Positions 26,401 to 34,683 of a stretch of 64,000 nt of DNA are shown piece after piece (within the stretch, counting starts at the first letter, position 1; the number at the start of each line of letters is the position of its first letter). The position numbers and the translations under genes were made by a program. Below the pieces are notes generated by a model. That model worked only from the letters and a program-made list of their open reading frames with translations, searched no databases and was not told the origin of the DNA. Source of the stretch: Haloferula helveola. Lineage in GTDB: Bacteria > Verrucomicrobiota > Verrucomicrobiia > Verrucomicrobiales > Akkermansiaceae. The DNA is taken from positions 3,720,001 to 3,784,000 of the forward strand of contig NZ_AP024702.1 in assembly GCF_037076345.1 (NCBI RefSeq). Direction: 5' to 3'.

Positions 26401-26431
26401 GTGACACCAAAAGGAATCTTTCGAATACAAT
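26401..26431 (+). promoter_or_regulatory. Candidate sigma-70 promoter of the sigma-factor gene
   Basis: GTGACA (26401-26406) and TACAAT (26426-26431) each match consensus at five of six positions, separated by 19 bases. Transcription would start near 26438 and give a leader of about 108 bases. Confidence 0.4.
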
Positions 26432-26493
26432 GTGATCACAAAATTGATCGCAGAAAATGGGAACAAAATTCCTGCTCCAGACGTTTAACCAAT

Positions 26494-26535
26494 AAGGAGG
26501 AAACTCTTTTAACCCAATAACCGCCCCTTCGGGGC
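26494..26535 (+). promoter_or_regulatory. Distant Shine-Dalgarno with intervening hairpin
   Basis: AAGGAGGAAA (26494-26503) is a near-perfect anti-16S match, but its GGAGG ends 45 bases before the sigma-factor ATG. A stable hairpin GCCCC-TTC-GGGGC (26523-26535) lies between. No start codon is suitably placed after the SD, and the sigma frame has a TAA at 26510-26512, so no upstream start is possible. Confidence 0.5.
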
Positions 26536-26545
26536 ACCCGTAATT

Positions 26546-27403
26546 ATGGCACTCGACTATGACTCCAACCTCAAAGTCTACTTGCGCGAGATTTCGCAGA
26601 CGCCGCTCCTGACCCCTGAGGAAGAGGTCAAACTGGCGCGGAAAATCAAGAAGGGCGACAAGGAGGCCCGCACTCAAATGATCAATGCGAACCTGCGCTT
26701 GGTCGTGAAGATCGCTCAGGACTACTCCGGCTACGGATTGCCGCTGTCCGATCTCATTTCTGAAGGAAACATCGGCCTGATGAAGGCCGTCGAACGCTTC
26801 GATCCTAAAAAAGGAGGAAAACTGTCAACTTACGCTGCTTGGTGGATCAAGCAGTCGATCAAGCGGGCTCTTGCCAACCAGAGCAAGACGATCCGTCTCC
26901 CCGTTCACATGGTCGACAAGATCGCGAAAATGCGTCGGATCTCGACCATGCTCGCCGAAGTCTTGGGCCGCGAGCCGACTGACGAGGAACTCTCCGAGGA
27001 AATCGGCCTGCCTCGCCGGAAGCTGGCGATGCTCAAGCAAGCCGCCCAGCGGCCGACGTCCTTGGACGCTCCGATCAATGACGGTGAGGCGACCCAGTAT
27101 GGGGAGATCATCGGCGACGATCGGGCAGAGGACCCGCTGGAGGCGCTTGCCGACAAGAATCTCCACGGGGAACTCGACGATCTTCTTGCAGTGCTCGACA
27201 AGCGGGAGCGCCGCATCATTGACGAGCGCTTCGGGCTCGGAGGGCGCAAGCCGATGACACTCGAAGAGGTTGGACGGGAGTTCGGCGTCACCCGCGAGCG
27301 GATTCGGCAGTTGCAGAACGTCGCGCTGACGAAGATGCGGAAGGCCCTGCGCCGGAAGGAAAAGCCACTGCCGAAGCCGGTCGAAGGCTTGGCGGCCACC
27401 TGA
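26546..27403 (+). CDS. Sigma-70 family RNA polymerase sigma factor
   Basis: 285-residue sigma factor with regions 1.2, 2, 3 and 4 and no long region 1.1 extension. Region 1.2 begins LKVYLREISQTPLLTPEEE. Region 2 contains NLRLVVKIAQDYSGYGLPL, DLISEGNIGLMKAVERFDP and STYAAWWIKQSIKRAL. Region 3 is near 120-200, and region 4.2 has LEEVGREFGVTRERIRQLQ. The short N-terminus suits a group 2 (RpoS/SigB-like) or a compact RpoD-like protein. I leave the symbol open. It has an unusual leader with a distant SD and a hairpin, and is followed by a strong terminator. Confidence 0.92.
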   Translation: MALDYDSNLKVYLREISQTPLLTPEEEVKLARKIKKGDKEARTQMINANLRLVVKIAQDYSGYGLPLSDLISEGNIGLMKAVERFDPKKGGKLSTYAAWWIKQSIKRALANQSKTIRLPVHMVDKIAKMRRISTMLAEVLGREPTDEELSEEIGLPRRKLAMLKQAAQRPTSLDAPINDGEATQYGEIIGDDRAEDPLEALADKNLHGELDDLLAVLDKRERRIIDERFGLGGRKPMTLEEVGREFGVTRERIRQLQNVALTKMRKALRRKEKPLPKPVEGLAAT

Positions 27404-27441
27404 TTTCGCCGAGACCTTCGGCTGTCATCAGTTTCATGTCG

Positions 27442-27479
27442 ACGGGCTGCGGGGGTGTGCCGCAGCCCGTTTCTTATTC
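27442..27479 (+). terminator. Rho-independent terminator after the sigma-factor gene
   Basis: Eleven-base stem ACGGGCTGCGG (27442-27452) and CCGCAGCCCGT (27460-27470) with loop GGGTGTG, then TTTCTTATT. It lies 38 bases after the sigma stop and abuts the end of the convergent AraC-type gene. Confidence 0.85.
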
Positions 27480-28655
27480 CTTACCCTCGACGACCGCCCG
27501 GGAAACCACGGCCAGAGCGTGGTCATCCGGGGTGGTAAACGAGCGCTCCAAGCCTGAGGACGGCACCCGCACCAGCCAGGCCGAGCCCCCGTTGTCGCGG
27601 TTCACGAAGGCCATGCCGCCATGCTCGAGCACGTCGATGCGTGCCAACTTGCCTTGGGGGCTGACCCAGAAGAGTTCGACGATTTCGTGGAGTGCGTTGG
27701 CGACCACCACGGTGTGGGGTTCGCCGTGGTCCTTTTCATTGGGGGTGGTGCCGATCTCTCCCGGTGGCAGCCATTTGACCGGCGAGCGGCCTGAGACCTG
27801 ACAGAGTGCCACGAGGTCACTGTCCGACAGGGATGCGCGGTTCCATGCCTTACGGAACTGGAGCGGCGTCCAGTCGAAGGCCTTGCTGAAGGACCTGATG
27901 AATTGTTCGCGGCTGTTGAAGCCCGAGGCCCGCGCGACCTCCATCACGGACTGTCCGGTACGCATCAGGAGGGAGCGGGCGAGGGTCAGGCGGTGCATCG
28001 TCAGATGCTCGGCAAAACCAGCGCCGGTGGTCTCCTTGAGGATCCGGATTAGCTGGCGAGGGCTTTTGTCGAATCGTTTCGCGGCGTCGCCGAGTTTGAC
28101 CGAGTTCTGCAGATTCGGCCGCAGCCACTCGTGGAGTTGCGTGACCAATTGGTCCTTCTTCGGCGACCGCTTGCCGCCGCGGTCCGGAGCGGCTGCCGCT
28201 TGGGCGGCGTCGTAGGTCAGCGTGATCATCCGGATCGCGCAGCCGACCACCTTCAGTTCGTGGTGCCACTCCGCGTCGCGGGCGGGGTGCGATGCCTGTG
28301 CCTCGCTGATCAGCTCGACGATCTGCTGGTAGGTCGCGGGCTCGATGGCGCCGATGACCTGAGGCTCGCGGCCCGGGATATGAACCCGGATGGTGCCCTT
28401 GCCGGCCTCGATGACGAGCATCCGGGCGATTCCGGGGGAGAGCTGGCGGGGGCCGTCACTGATGAAAGAAACTCCAACTCTCGGGCCCCGGATTTCCCAG
28501 CGATAGCAGAATGCGGGAGCATCAACGTGGATCGCGGCGTCTCCCGACGACTCCGTCGGTTTTTCGATTTCCCAACTGCGGGAGTCAGCCCATTCCGGGC
28601 CGGCGAGGTTGAGAATTTCCAAAAGTTGATCGTCGGATCCGGAGTAGGAGGACAT
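27474..28655 (-). CDS. AraC-type HTH regulator with unusual flanking domains
   Basis: 393 residues from ATG 28655. An upstream in-frame ATG at 28709 adds only non-conserved residues. The central part (about 185-285) is an AraC/XylS DNA-binding domain: LGDAAKRFDKSPRQLIRILK is the first HTH, and VMEVARASGFNSREQFIRSF is the second, followed by KAFDWTPLQFRKAW. About 180 residues precede it, with a beta-rich cupin-like segment (AFCYRWEIRGPRVGVSFIS). A 110-residue C-terminal extension after the HTH (LFWVSPQGKLARIDVLEHGG) is unusual, since AraC proteins normally end at the HTH. Effector and targets are unknown. Confidence 0.8.
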   Translation of the reverse strand: MSSYSGSDDQLLEILNLAGPEWADSRSWEIEKPTESSGDAAIHVDAPAFCYRWEIRGPRVGVSFISDGPRQLSPGIARMLVIEAGKGTIRVHIPGREPQVIGAIEPATYQQIVELISEAQASHPARDAEWHHELKVVGCAIRMITLTYDAAQAAAAPDRGGKRSPKKDQLVTQLHEWLRPNLQNSVKLGDAAKRFDKSPRQLIRILKETTGAGFAEHLTMHRLTLARSLLMRTGQSVMEVARASGFNSREQFIRSFSKAFDWTPLQFRKAWNRASLSDSDLVALCQVSGRSPVKWLPPGEIGTTPNEKDHGEPHTVVVANALHEIVELFWVSPQGKLARIDVLEHGGMAFVNRDNGGSAWLVRVPSSGLERSFTTPDDHALAVVSRAVVEGKE

Positions 28656-28795
28656 GGCGGTCGAAAGGGGGAAGGGCGCATCCAAGCAAGTGCGCCTGAA
28701 TGGTGGCAATCCTCCGCTTCGACATGAAGCTCATTTTTTCGCCGCCGAAACCCCAAGAGGATGGCGGAAAGGCGGAATCTCCCCGGCCGCCCGTA

Positions 28796-29305
28796 TCAGT
28801 CTTCCTCTGTTTTCTCGGCCGAACCGTTGCCGGTGGCGGAACCCATGCCGATGCCGGGGATGACCTTGCGGACGAGTTTCCGCAGGCCGTTTTCGCCGGC
28901 CTCGATCTCGGTTTCGGCCTGTCTCACGGCCTTTTCCCACGCGGGAGCGAAGCCCGGCGCCTGCTCGCGCATTTGCCGGACGGCTGCCTCCATCACCTGG
29001 TACTGGCGGATTTCCGCGCGTCCCGGCTTGGACTGGGCGGTGGCCAAAGAGACCCGCAGGTTCTCGTTGTGCTCGCGAAGCCGGTCCAGTTCGTCCTGAA
29101 GGCTCTGGTTGCCTTGGGCGTTGATCTTGAGCTGGGTGTTGAGGTGAGACTGCAACTCGCGGAGTTCGTTCTCAAGCCGGCGGACATCGCGGGACAGCCT
29201 CATCTTGTTCGAGAGTCCTGCCTTCCACGTGAGAACCATCAGGGTCAGGCCGATCGCCAGACCCCAGACAAAGGGCATCTTGATGATGTCGATGAGAGTT
29301 TCCAT
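28796..29305 (-). CDS. Membrane-anchored coiled-coil hypothetical protein
   Basis: 169 residues. An N-terminal transmembrane segment near 10-28 (PFVWGLAIGLTLMVLTWKA) precedes a heptad-patterned coiled coil (about 35-95, RLENELRELQSHL and LQDELDRLREHNENL). A second helical region follows, then a tail rich in Gly, Ser and Glu. It starts four bases after the Skp-like gene, so the two are cotranscribed, and a role in envelope assembly is plausible. I know no named family. The 140 bases between this gene and the AraC-type gene show nothing distinctive. Confidence 0.65.
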   Translation of the reverse strand: METLIDIIKMPFVWGLAIGLTLMVLTWKAGLSNKMRLSRDVRRLENELRELQSHLNTQLKINAQGNQSLQDELDRLREHNENLRVSLATAQSKPGRAEIRQYQVMEAAVRQMREQAPGFAPAWEKAVRQAETEIEAGENGLRKLVRKVIPGIGMGSATGNGSAEKTEED

Positions 29306-29309
29306 AGGG

Positions 29310-29894
29310 TCAGTTGTCGTCGTCGCCTTCGACAGTGGCCATCGGCTTCGCGAGACGTTCGATGACGTCCTCAGTGATGTCCTGAGGATTCTTCGAGTAA
29401 AGTACGAAGGGAGAGCCCGTGTTGGTTTTGCCGGTCGAATCGAGAACCCAGTCGTAGCCCTTGCTTTGTCCGACCTCGGCGGCCGCCTTCTGGATCTCCG
29501 AAAGGATCTCCTTCATCCGTGCGACCAGCTGGGTGTTGATCTCCTTGGTCCGCTTTTCCCGGAATGCTTCGTACTCCCGTTGCAGGGTGAGTGCCTCCTG
29601 TCGCTTGAGGGCGAAGTTCTGCTCGATGTCCTGGCGCAGGCTGGCGTCGGGAGAATCCGCATGCTTGGCCATTTGTTGCTGGAGGGCTTCCAATTCCTTC
29701 AGCGCGTTGCGATACGCGGTGAGGCGGGCATCGGCGTAGATGGCCTTGCGCTGCGAATCGATCTCCGCATTCAGGACCTTGGTGGAATCAAGCGAGCGGT
29801 AGACTTCGCCAATTTGCACCATGGCGACTTTCGTTTCCCCCCAAGTGATTCCGACCAGAGCCAGCCAAGCGATGAGGATGGTCCGTCGAAACAT
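29310..29894 (-). CDS. OmpH/Skp-family periplasmic chaperone (copy 1)
   Basis: 194 residues. A signal peptide (RTILIAWLALVGITWG) is followed by the Skp head strand KVAMVQIGEVYRSL and then long antiparallel helical arms rich in Glu, Gln, Lys and Ala (residues 40-135). The C-terminal head strand region is YDWVLDSTGKTNTGSPFVLY. Skp trimers hold unfolded outer-membrane proteins in the periplasm. A second paralogue occurs at 53817 beside lpxD. This copy is followed by the coiled-coil membrane protein four bases later, a pairing not seen at the other locus. Confidence 0.88.
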   Translation of the reverse strand: MFRRTILIAWLALVGITWGETKVAMVQIGEVYRSLDSTKVLNAEIDSQRKAIYADARLTAYRNALKELEALQQQMAKHADSPDASLRQDIEQNFALKRQEALTLQREYEAFREKRTKEINTQLVARMKEILSEIQKAAAEVGQSKGYDWVLDSTGKTNTGSPFVLYSKNPQDITEDVIERLAKPMATVEGDDDN

Positions 29895-30003
29895 TTGCTA
29901 GATTGTGTACCCGAGTCCGCTGGCTGTCGAGAGCGCCCATGCCTCCCTTTGGCGAGGAATTGCTGGGCAGACGGGCAAGACCGGGGTGCTAGGCTCGCCC
30001 CGG

Positions 30004-31260
30004 ATGTCGAAAAGCAACGAGTCGGTGATCGTGGTCGGAGGCGGAATTATCGGCCTTTGCAGCGCCTATTACGCGCTGAAGTCGGGCCTGCCGGTGACCG
30101 TGCTCGAGCGGGAGCCCGCCGGCGGCGACAACTGCTCGCTCGGCAATGCGGGGATGGTGGTGCCCAGCCATTTCATCCCGCTCGCCGCCCCCGGCATGAT
30201 TGCCAAGGGCCTGCGCTGGATGTTCGACCGCGAGAGTCCATTCTACGTCCGCCCGCGGCTCAGTCCCGAACTCGCACGATGGGGTTGGCTGTTCTACCGG
30301 CACTCGACCGAGCGTCACGTCGCGGCGAGCAGTGAGGTTCTCCGCGATCTCAATCTGGAAAGCCGCCGTTTGTTTCACGAACTTGCCGAGGACGGTGACT
30401 TCGGGCTGGTGAGCAAGGGTTTGCTGATGCTCTGCGAAACGGAGAAGGGGCTCGAGGGTGAGGCGGAAGTGGCGCGGCAGGCGGTCGAACTCGGGGTCGA
30501 AGCCAGGGTCGTCGATCCTGCGGAAGCCGCCCGGCTCGATCCGGACATCGACATGTCGATCGCCGGAGCGGTGCACTTCGCCCAGGACTGCCACCTCGAG
30601 CCAGAGCGTCTGATGGCGCTGCTGCGGAAGCGCGTGATCGAACTTGGAGGAACCATCGAGATTGGAGTCGAGGTGGAGCGTCTGGAAACGAATGGCGACC
30701 GGGTTGTGGCGGCTGTGTCGCAAGGCCGACGCTTCGAAGGTGGCAACTTCGTGATCACCGGCGGTTCGTGGACCGGCCAACTCCTTCGCCAGCTCGGGAC
30801 CAAGCTTCCTCTGCAGGCGGGCAAGGGGTATTCGCTGACCCTTCCCGACCCGCCCCAGCTTCCGAGGCTTTGCTCGATCTTCACCGAAGCGAAGGTCGCC
30901 ATCACGCCGATGGGCGGATCACTCCGATTTGCCGGAACGATGGAAGTCGGCGGCTTGGATCTGTCGGTCGATGAGGCCCGCGTGCGAGGCATCGTGAAGT
31001 CGGTGCGACGCTACTTTCCCAAGTTTTCCGAGGCCGACTTCGAGGGTGTCCGTCCGTGGGCCGGGCTGCGACCGGTTTCGCCGGATGGCGTCCCGTATCT
31101 CGGCAAGGTCGACGGCTTCGACAACACCGTGGCCGCGACCGGACACGCGATGATGGGGCTGAGCCTCGGACCGGTGAGTGGGCGCCTGGTGGCGGATCTG
31201 CTGACCGGTCGCGAGCCTTTCCGGCCGATCGATGGGCTGGCTCTCGGGCGTTTCGGCTGA
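30004..31260 (+). CDS. FAD-dependent D-amino-acid / D-hydroxyproline dehydrogenase (DadA-like)
   Basis: About 418 residues from ATG 30004. An upstream ATG at 29905 adds residues lacking conservation. The N-terminal FAD motif is VIVVGGGIIGLCSAYYAL, followed by VTVLEREPAGGDNCSLGNAG, the DadA-family GNAG block. C-terminal SPDGVPYLGKVDGFDN and GHAMMGLSLGPVSGRLVADL complete the DAO fold. Beside a hydroxyproline epimerase and a ketoglutarate semialdehyde dehydrogenase it most likely oxidises cis-4-hydroxy-D-proline to pyrroline-4-hydroxy-2-carboxylate, passing electrons to the respiratory chain. That role is inferred from context. It ends five bases from the convergent regulator. Confidence 0.85.
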   Translation: MSKSNESVIVVGGGIIGLCSAYYALKSGLPVTVLEREPAGGDNCSLGNAGMVVPSHFIPLAAPGMIAKGLRWMFDRESPFYVRPRLSPELARWGWLFYRHSTERHVAASSEVLRDLNLESRRLFHELAEDGDFGLVSKGLLMLCETEKGLEGEAEVARQAVELGVEARVVDPAEAARLDPDIDMSIAGAVHFAQDCHLEPERLMALLRKRVIELGGTIEIGVEVERLETNGDRVVAAVSQGRRFEGGNFVITGGSWTGQLLRQLGTKLPLQAGKGYSLTLPDPPQLPRLCSIFTEAKVAITPMGGSLRFAGTMEVGGLDLSVDEARVRGIVKSVRRYFPKFSEADFEGVRPWAGLRPVSPDGVPYLGKVDGFDNTVAATGHAMMGLSLGPVSGRLVADLLTGREPFRPIDGLALGRFG

Positions 31261-31265
31261 TCCGT

Positions 31266-32024
31266 TCAGGAGCCTTCCATGCGCTTGCGGTAGGCCAGCG
31301 GACTGACGCCCACGGCCTGCTTGAACTGGCGCGAGAATGCCGATTGGTCGGAGTAGCCGCAGGCGAGGGCGATCTGCGCGACCGGCTCCTTGGTCGACGC
31401 GAGTTGCTCGCAGGCGGCATCGATGCGCACCTTCACGAGATACTGGCCGGCGGTCAGGTGGAAGAGTGAGCGGATCCGCTGGTCGAACTGATAGACTGAA
31501 AGTCCGGCCATTTCCGCGAGCTGCGGCAGCCGTAGCGGCTCGTCGTAGTGGCGGTGGATGAAGTCGACCGTCTTCGACAGCGCATCGTAGTTCTTGGCCT
31601 TGTCGGCGGGGGCGGCGAGATCGCGCGAGCAGCCGCAGATGCCGATGATCGTGCCGTCCTTGCCGCGGATTGGTTCCTTGTAAGTCAGGCACCAGCCACT
31701 GCGGCCGCCGGGATAGAGGTGCATCTCGAGGCGGTCATGGAAGCCGACACCGGTCGCGAGGATCTCCTTGTCCTGCTCGAGAAAGGCTTCCGCCAGCGGC
31801 TCGGGATAGAGTTCGCGAGCGGTGTGCCCGATTGCCGCGAACTTGTCGGGGAGGCCGCAGCGCGAGGCGAAGGTCTCGTTCACCGCGACATAGCGGAAGT
31901 TGCGATCCTTCACGAAAATGAGGATATCCGAGATGTTGTCGAAAAGGTCGGCGATCGGCAGCAGTCCATCGATGGACTCGCCGAACCGTTTGCGGAAGAT
32001 GGCGGCGGCTTTCTGCAGATGCAT
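31266..32024 (-). CDS. PAS-AraC transcriptional regulator of hydroxyproline genes
   Basis: 252 residues. A PAS domain (about 22-135) contains NISDILIFVKDRNFRYVAVN and GWCLTYKEPIRGKDGTIIGI. A C-terminal AraC HTH pair (about 150-250) contains LRLPQLAEMAGLSVYQFDQR and VAQIALACGYSDQSAFSRQF, ending GVSPLAYRK. It is divergent from the epimerase gene over 91 bases and convergent with the dehydrogenase. Regulators of the AraC group control hydroxyproline use in other bacteria, so it probably activates the flanking catabolic genes. The ligand of its PAS domain is unknown. Confidence 0.87.
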   Translation of the reverse strand: MHLQKAAAIFRKRFGESIDGLLPIADLFDNISDILIFVKDRNFRYVAVNETFASRCGLPDKFAAIGHTARELYPEPLAEAFLEQDKEILATGVGFHDRLEMHLYPGGRSGWCLTYKEPIRGKDGTIIGICGCSRDLAAPADKAKNYDALSKTVDFIHRHYDEPLRLPQLAEMAGLSVYQFDQRIRSLFHLTAGQYLVKVRIDAACEQLASTKEPVAQIALACGYSDQSAFSRQFKQAVGVSPLAYRKRMEGS

Positions 32025-32115
32025 GGCGGCTGAACCCGTTCTCTAGACACATTCCGGGGCCGCCGCTAGCGCTTTTCACAATACCCGGGTGATATGACAG
32101 AAGGACTTCGCTTCA
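32025..32115. promoter_or_regulatory. Divergent regulator/epimerase control region
   Basis: 91 bases separate the start of the PAS-AraC gene from that of the epimerase. They hold GGCGGC (32025-32030) and GCCGCC (32059-32064) as inverted arms and a GAAGGA ribosome-binding site about 10 bases before the epimerase ATG. I cannot define a regulator site more closely. Confidence 0.35.
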
Positions 32116-33063
32116 ATGAAAGTCATCGATTCCCATACCGGCGGCGAACCGACCCGCATCATCGTTGAGGGTGGCCCCGATCTGGGCAGCGGACCGATCG
32201 CGGATCGGGCCCGCCGTTTCCGCGAGGAGCATGATCACATCCGCAGCGCCGTGTGCAACGAACCCCGCGGGCACGACGCGATGGTGGGCGGGATGCTGTG
32301 CGAGGCCCACGAGCCCGGCTGCGAGTGCGGGATCTTCTACTTCAACAACGTGACCACCTTGCACATGTGCATTCACGGAACGATCGGCCTGATCGCAACG
32401 CTGGCGCACATGGGACGGATCGGCCCGGGAAGGCACGGTATCGACACTCCGGTCGGGGTGGTGCACGCGGATCTCGACGAGACCGGCAAGGTCACCGTCG
32501 CGAACGTGCCAAGCTATCGCTATCGTGCCGGGGTGCCTGTCGAGGTCCCCGGCTGGGGCGAGGTGAAGGGCGACATCGCCTGGGGTGGGAATTGGTTTTT
32601 CCTGATCGAGGGTTTCGGTCCGGATGTCGAAGTGGCGAATCTCCACCGACTGACCGACTTCTCGCGGGCGGTCCGCCGCGCTCTGGCCGCGGGTGGAATC
32701 ACCGGTGAGGACGGCGGTGAGATCGACCATGTCGAGGTCTTCGGGCCTCCGGGAAATCCGGCAGAAGCCGATGGACGGAATTTCGTCCTCTGTCCGGGCG
32801 ATGCCTACGACCGCTCGCCATGTGGCACCGGAACGAGTGCCAAGCTCGCCTGCCTGGCCGCCGCAAATAAGCTGGCGCCGGGCGAGATCTGGCGTCAGGC
32901 GAGTATCCTCGACACGGTCTTCGAAGGCAGTTACGAGGCCCTTGACGGCGGGCGCATCCTGCCTCGAGTGAGCGGACGGGCATGGGTCACCGGTCAGTCC
33001 ATTTACCACTTCCAGCCCGACGATCCGTTCCAATACGGCATTCCCACCATCCAAGCATCCTGA
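32116..33063 (+). CDS. 4-hydroxyproline 2-epimerase
   Basis: 315-residue member of the proline racemase superfamily, converting trans-4-hydroxy-L-proline to cis-4-hydroxy-D-proline in the cytoplasm. Both acid/base cysteines are present: Cys85 in HMCIHGTIG and Cys236 in SPCGTGTSAK. That marks it as an epimerase or racemase and not a Cys/Thr dehydratase. The N-terminal KVIDSHTGGEPTRIIVEGGP is typical. The first motif has Ile where most relatives have Gly (MCGHG). It is followed 14 bases later by the aldehyde dehydrogenase, so the two form an operon. Confidence 0.93.
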   Translation: MKVIDSHTGGEPTRIIVEGGPDLGSGPIADRARRFREEHDHIRSAVCNEPRGHDAMVGGMLCEAHEPGCECGIFYFNNVTTLHMCIHGTIGLIATLAHMGRIGPGRHGIDTPVGVVHADLDETGKVTVANVPSYRYRAGVPVEVPGWGEVKGDIAWGGNWFFLIEGFGPDVEVANLHRLTDFSRAVRRALAAGGITGEDGGEIDHVEVFGPPGNPAEADGRNFVLCPGDAYDRSPCGTGTSAKLACLAAANKLAPGEIWRQASILDTVFEGSYEALDGGRILPRVSGRAWVTGQSIYHFQPDDPFQYGIPTIQAS

Positions 33064-33077
33064 CCACGAGCTAGACC

Positions 33078-34652
33078 ATGAGCACCCAACTTCTCGGAAC
33101 TTCCATCATCGGCTTCACCCGCAGCACCGGCACCGAATCGTCGGGTCAGGCGGTCAATCCTGCCAGCGGTCAGAAACTCGATCCCGTGTATGTCGCGCCG
33201 ACGCTTGACGAGGTCGACCAAGCGATCGCCCTCGCCGGTCAGGCATTTCCCGAATACTCGACATTGCCGGCCGCCAAGCGGGCTGAGTTCCTGCGGAAGA
33301 TCGCCGACGAGATCGACGCGGTCGTGGATGATATCGCCGAGCGTGGACCGCTGGAGACCGGCCTTCCGGAGCCCCGGATGCGGGGTGAGACCGCCCGCAC
33401 GACCGGCCAGCTCCGCCTGTTCGCGTCGCTGATCGAGGAAGGCTCGTGGGTCGATGCCCGCATCGAATTCGCCCAACCGGATCGCCAGCCGCTGCCCAAG
33501 CCGGATTTGCGCTCGATGCTGCGTCCGCTCGGCCCGGTGGCGGTGTTTTGCGCCAGTAACTTCCCGCTCGCGTTCTCGGTGGCCGGTGGCGACACCGCCG
33601 CGGCCCTCGCCGCCGGTTGCCCGGTGCTGGTCAAGGCGCACTCGTCCCACCCCGGCGTGGCGGAAATCGTCGGCAACTGCGTGCTGCGCGCCGCTCAGGC
33701 GACCGGCATGCCCGAAGGTGTTTTTTCCCTGCTGTATGGCAGTGGCCGCGAGGTCGGCATGGCACTGGTGAAGGATCCGGTCGTGCAGGCCGTCGGATTC
33801 ACCGGTTCGCGTTCCGGTGGGCTCGCCCTGATGGAGGCCGCCGCCAACCGGCCCCAACCGATTCCGGTCTACGCGGAGATGAGCAGCGTCAATCCGGTAG
33901 TGCTCCTGCCGGGCGCGGTCGAGGAGCGCGGTGAGGCTTTGGCGGAAGGGCTCTTCGGATCGCTCACACTGGGTGCCGGGCAGTTCTGCACCAACCCCGG
34001 CCTGATCTTCCTCCCCGACGGATGCGGCGACGCGTTCCTCGCCAAGCTGCGCGAGCTGGTCGAGACCGCGCCGTCGGCGGTGATGCTCAATCACGGCATC
34101 TGCCAGGCATTCAAGGAAGCGACCGCGGACTTCGCCGACACCCCGGGCGTGACGACGGTTGCCCACGCGTTCACCAAACAGGTGGAGGAGCGTGCGGTGC
34201 CGGTCGTTTTCACCGTCAATGTCCGTCGCTTCCTCGAGGATGCGGAGCTTCACGGAGAGATGTTCGGCCCGGGCACCCTGATCGTCCGCGGCAGTCTCGA
34301 GGAAATCGAGGCGACGATCCCGGAACTCGAAGGGCAGCTCACGGCGACCGTGCACGGCACCGACGACGAGTTGGCCTCCAGCGCGTCGCTGATCTCCGCT
34401 CTGGAGCGTCGTGCGGGACGTTTGATCATCAACGGTTTCCCGACCGGTGTGGAAGTCTGCCACTCGATGGTTCACGGCGGTCCCTTCCCGGCGACGTCCG
34501 ATGGTCGTAGTACTTCGGTCGGGACGATGGCGATCAACCGTTTCTGCCGCCCGGTCTCCTGGCAGGGCTTCCCGCAGGGCCTCCTTCCGGAAGAGCTCCG
34601 CGACGGTAATCCGCTCGGCATTTCCCGGATGGAGGACGGGAAGCGGGTGTGA
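33078..34652 (+). CDS. 2,5-dioxovalerate (alpha-ketoglutarate semialdehyde) dehydrogenase
   Basis: 524-residue NADP-type aldehyde dehydrogenase. Catalytic Cys near 303 in GAGQFCTNPG and Glu near 267 in YAEMSSVNPV; the cofactor-binding block is VAVFCASNFPLAFSVAGGD. The RSTGTESSGQAVNPASGQKL start and the NPxxAxNFPxAxxVAG-like core match the ketoglutarate semialdehyde dehydrogenase group. It would give 2-oxoglutarate as the last step of hydroxyproline breakdown. The same enzyme type also serves sugar-acid pathways, but the adjacent epimerase favours hydroxyproline. Confidence 0.9.
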   Translation: MSTQLLGTSIIGFTRSTGTESSGQAVNPASGQKLDPVYVAPTLDEVDQAIALAGQAFPEYSTLPAAKRAEFLRKIADEIDAVVDDIAERGPLETGLPEPRMRGETARTTGQLRLFASLIEEGSWVDARIEFAQPDRQPLPKPDLRSMLRPLGPVAVFCASNFPLAFSVAGGDTAAALAAGCPVLVKAHSSHPGVAEIVGNCVLRAAQATGMPEGVFSLLYGSGREVGMALVKDPVVQAVGFTGSRSGGLALMEAAANRPQPIPVYAEMSSVNPVVLLPGAVEERGEALAEGLFGSLTLGAGQFCTNPGLIFLPDGCGDAFLAKLRELVETAPSAVMLNHGICQAFKEATADFADTPGVTTVAHAFTKQVEERAVPVVFTVNVRRFLEDAELHGEMFGPGTLIVRGSLEEIEATIPELEGQLTATVHGTDDELASSASLISALERRAGRLIINGFPTGVEVCHSMVHGGPFPATSDGRSTSVGTMAINRFCRPVSWQGFPQGLLPEELRDGNPLGISRMEDGKRV

Positions 34653-34683
34653 GCTAGGCTTGCCGAGGAAGGGTTGACCTTTA

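Larger units (their letters stand above)
26110..26545. other. Structured divergent intergenic region between ABC transporter and sigma factor
   Basis: 436 bases with no convincing gene. It contains a cloverleaf-like fold (26179-26264) and then several perfect hairpins: TTGAAAT/ATTTCAA (26312-26330), CACTGA/TCAGTG (26338-26352) and ACAGGC/GCCTGT (26380-26398). A candidate promoter (26401-26431) and a distant Shine-Dalgarno with a GCCCC/GGGGC hairpin ahead of the sigma ATG come next. A 70-codon minus-strand frame (26128-26340) crosses the stems and looks incidental. Confidence 0.6.
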
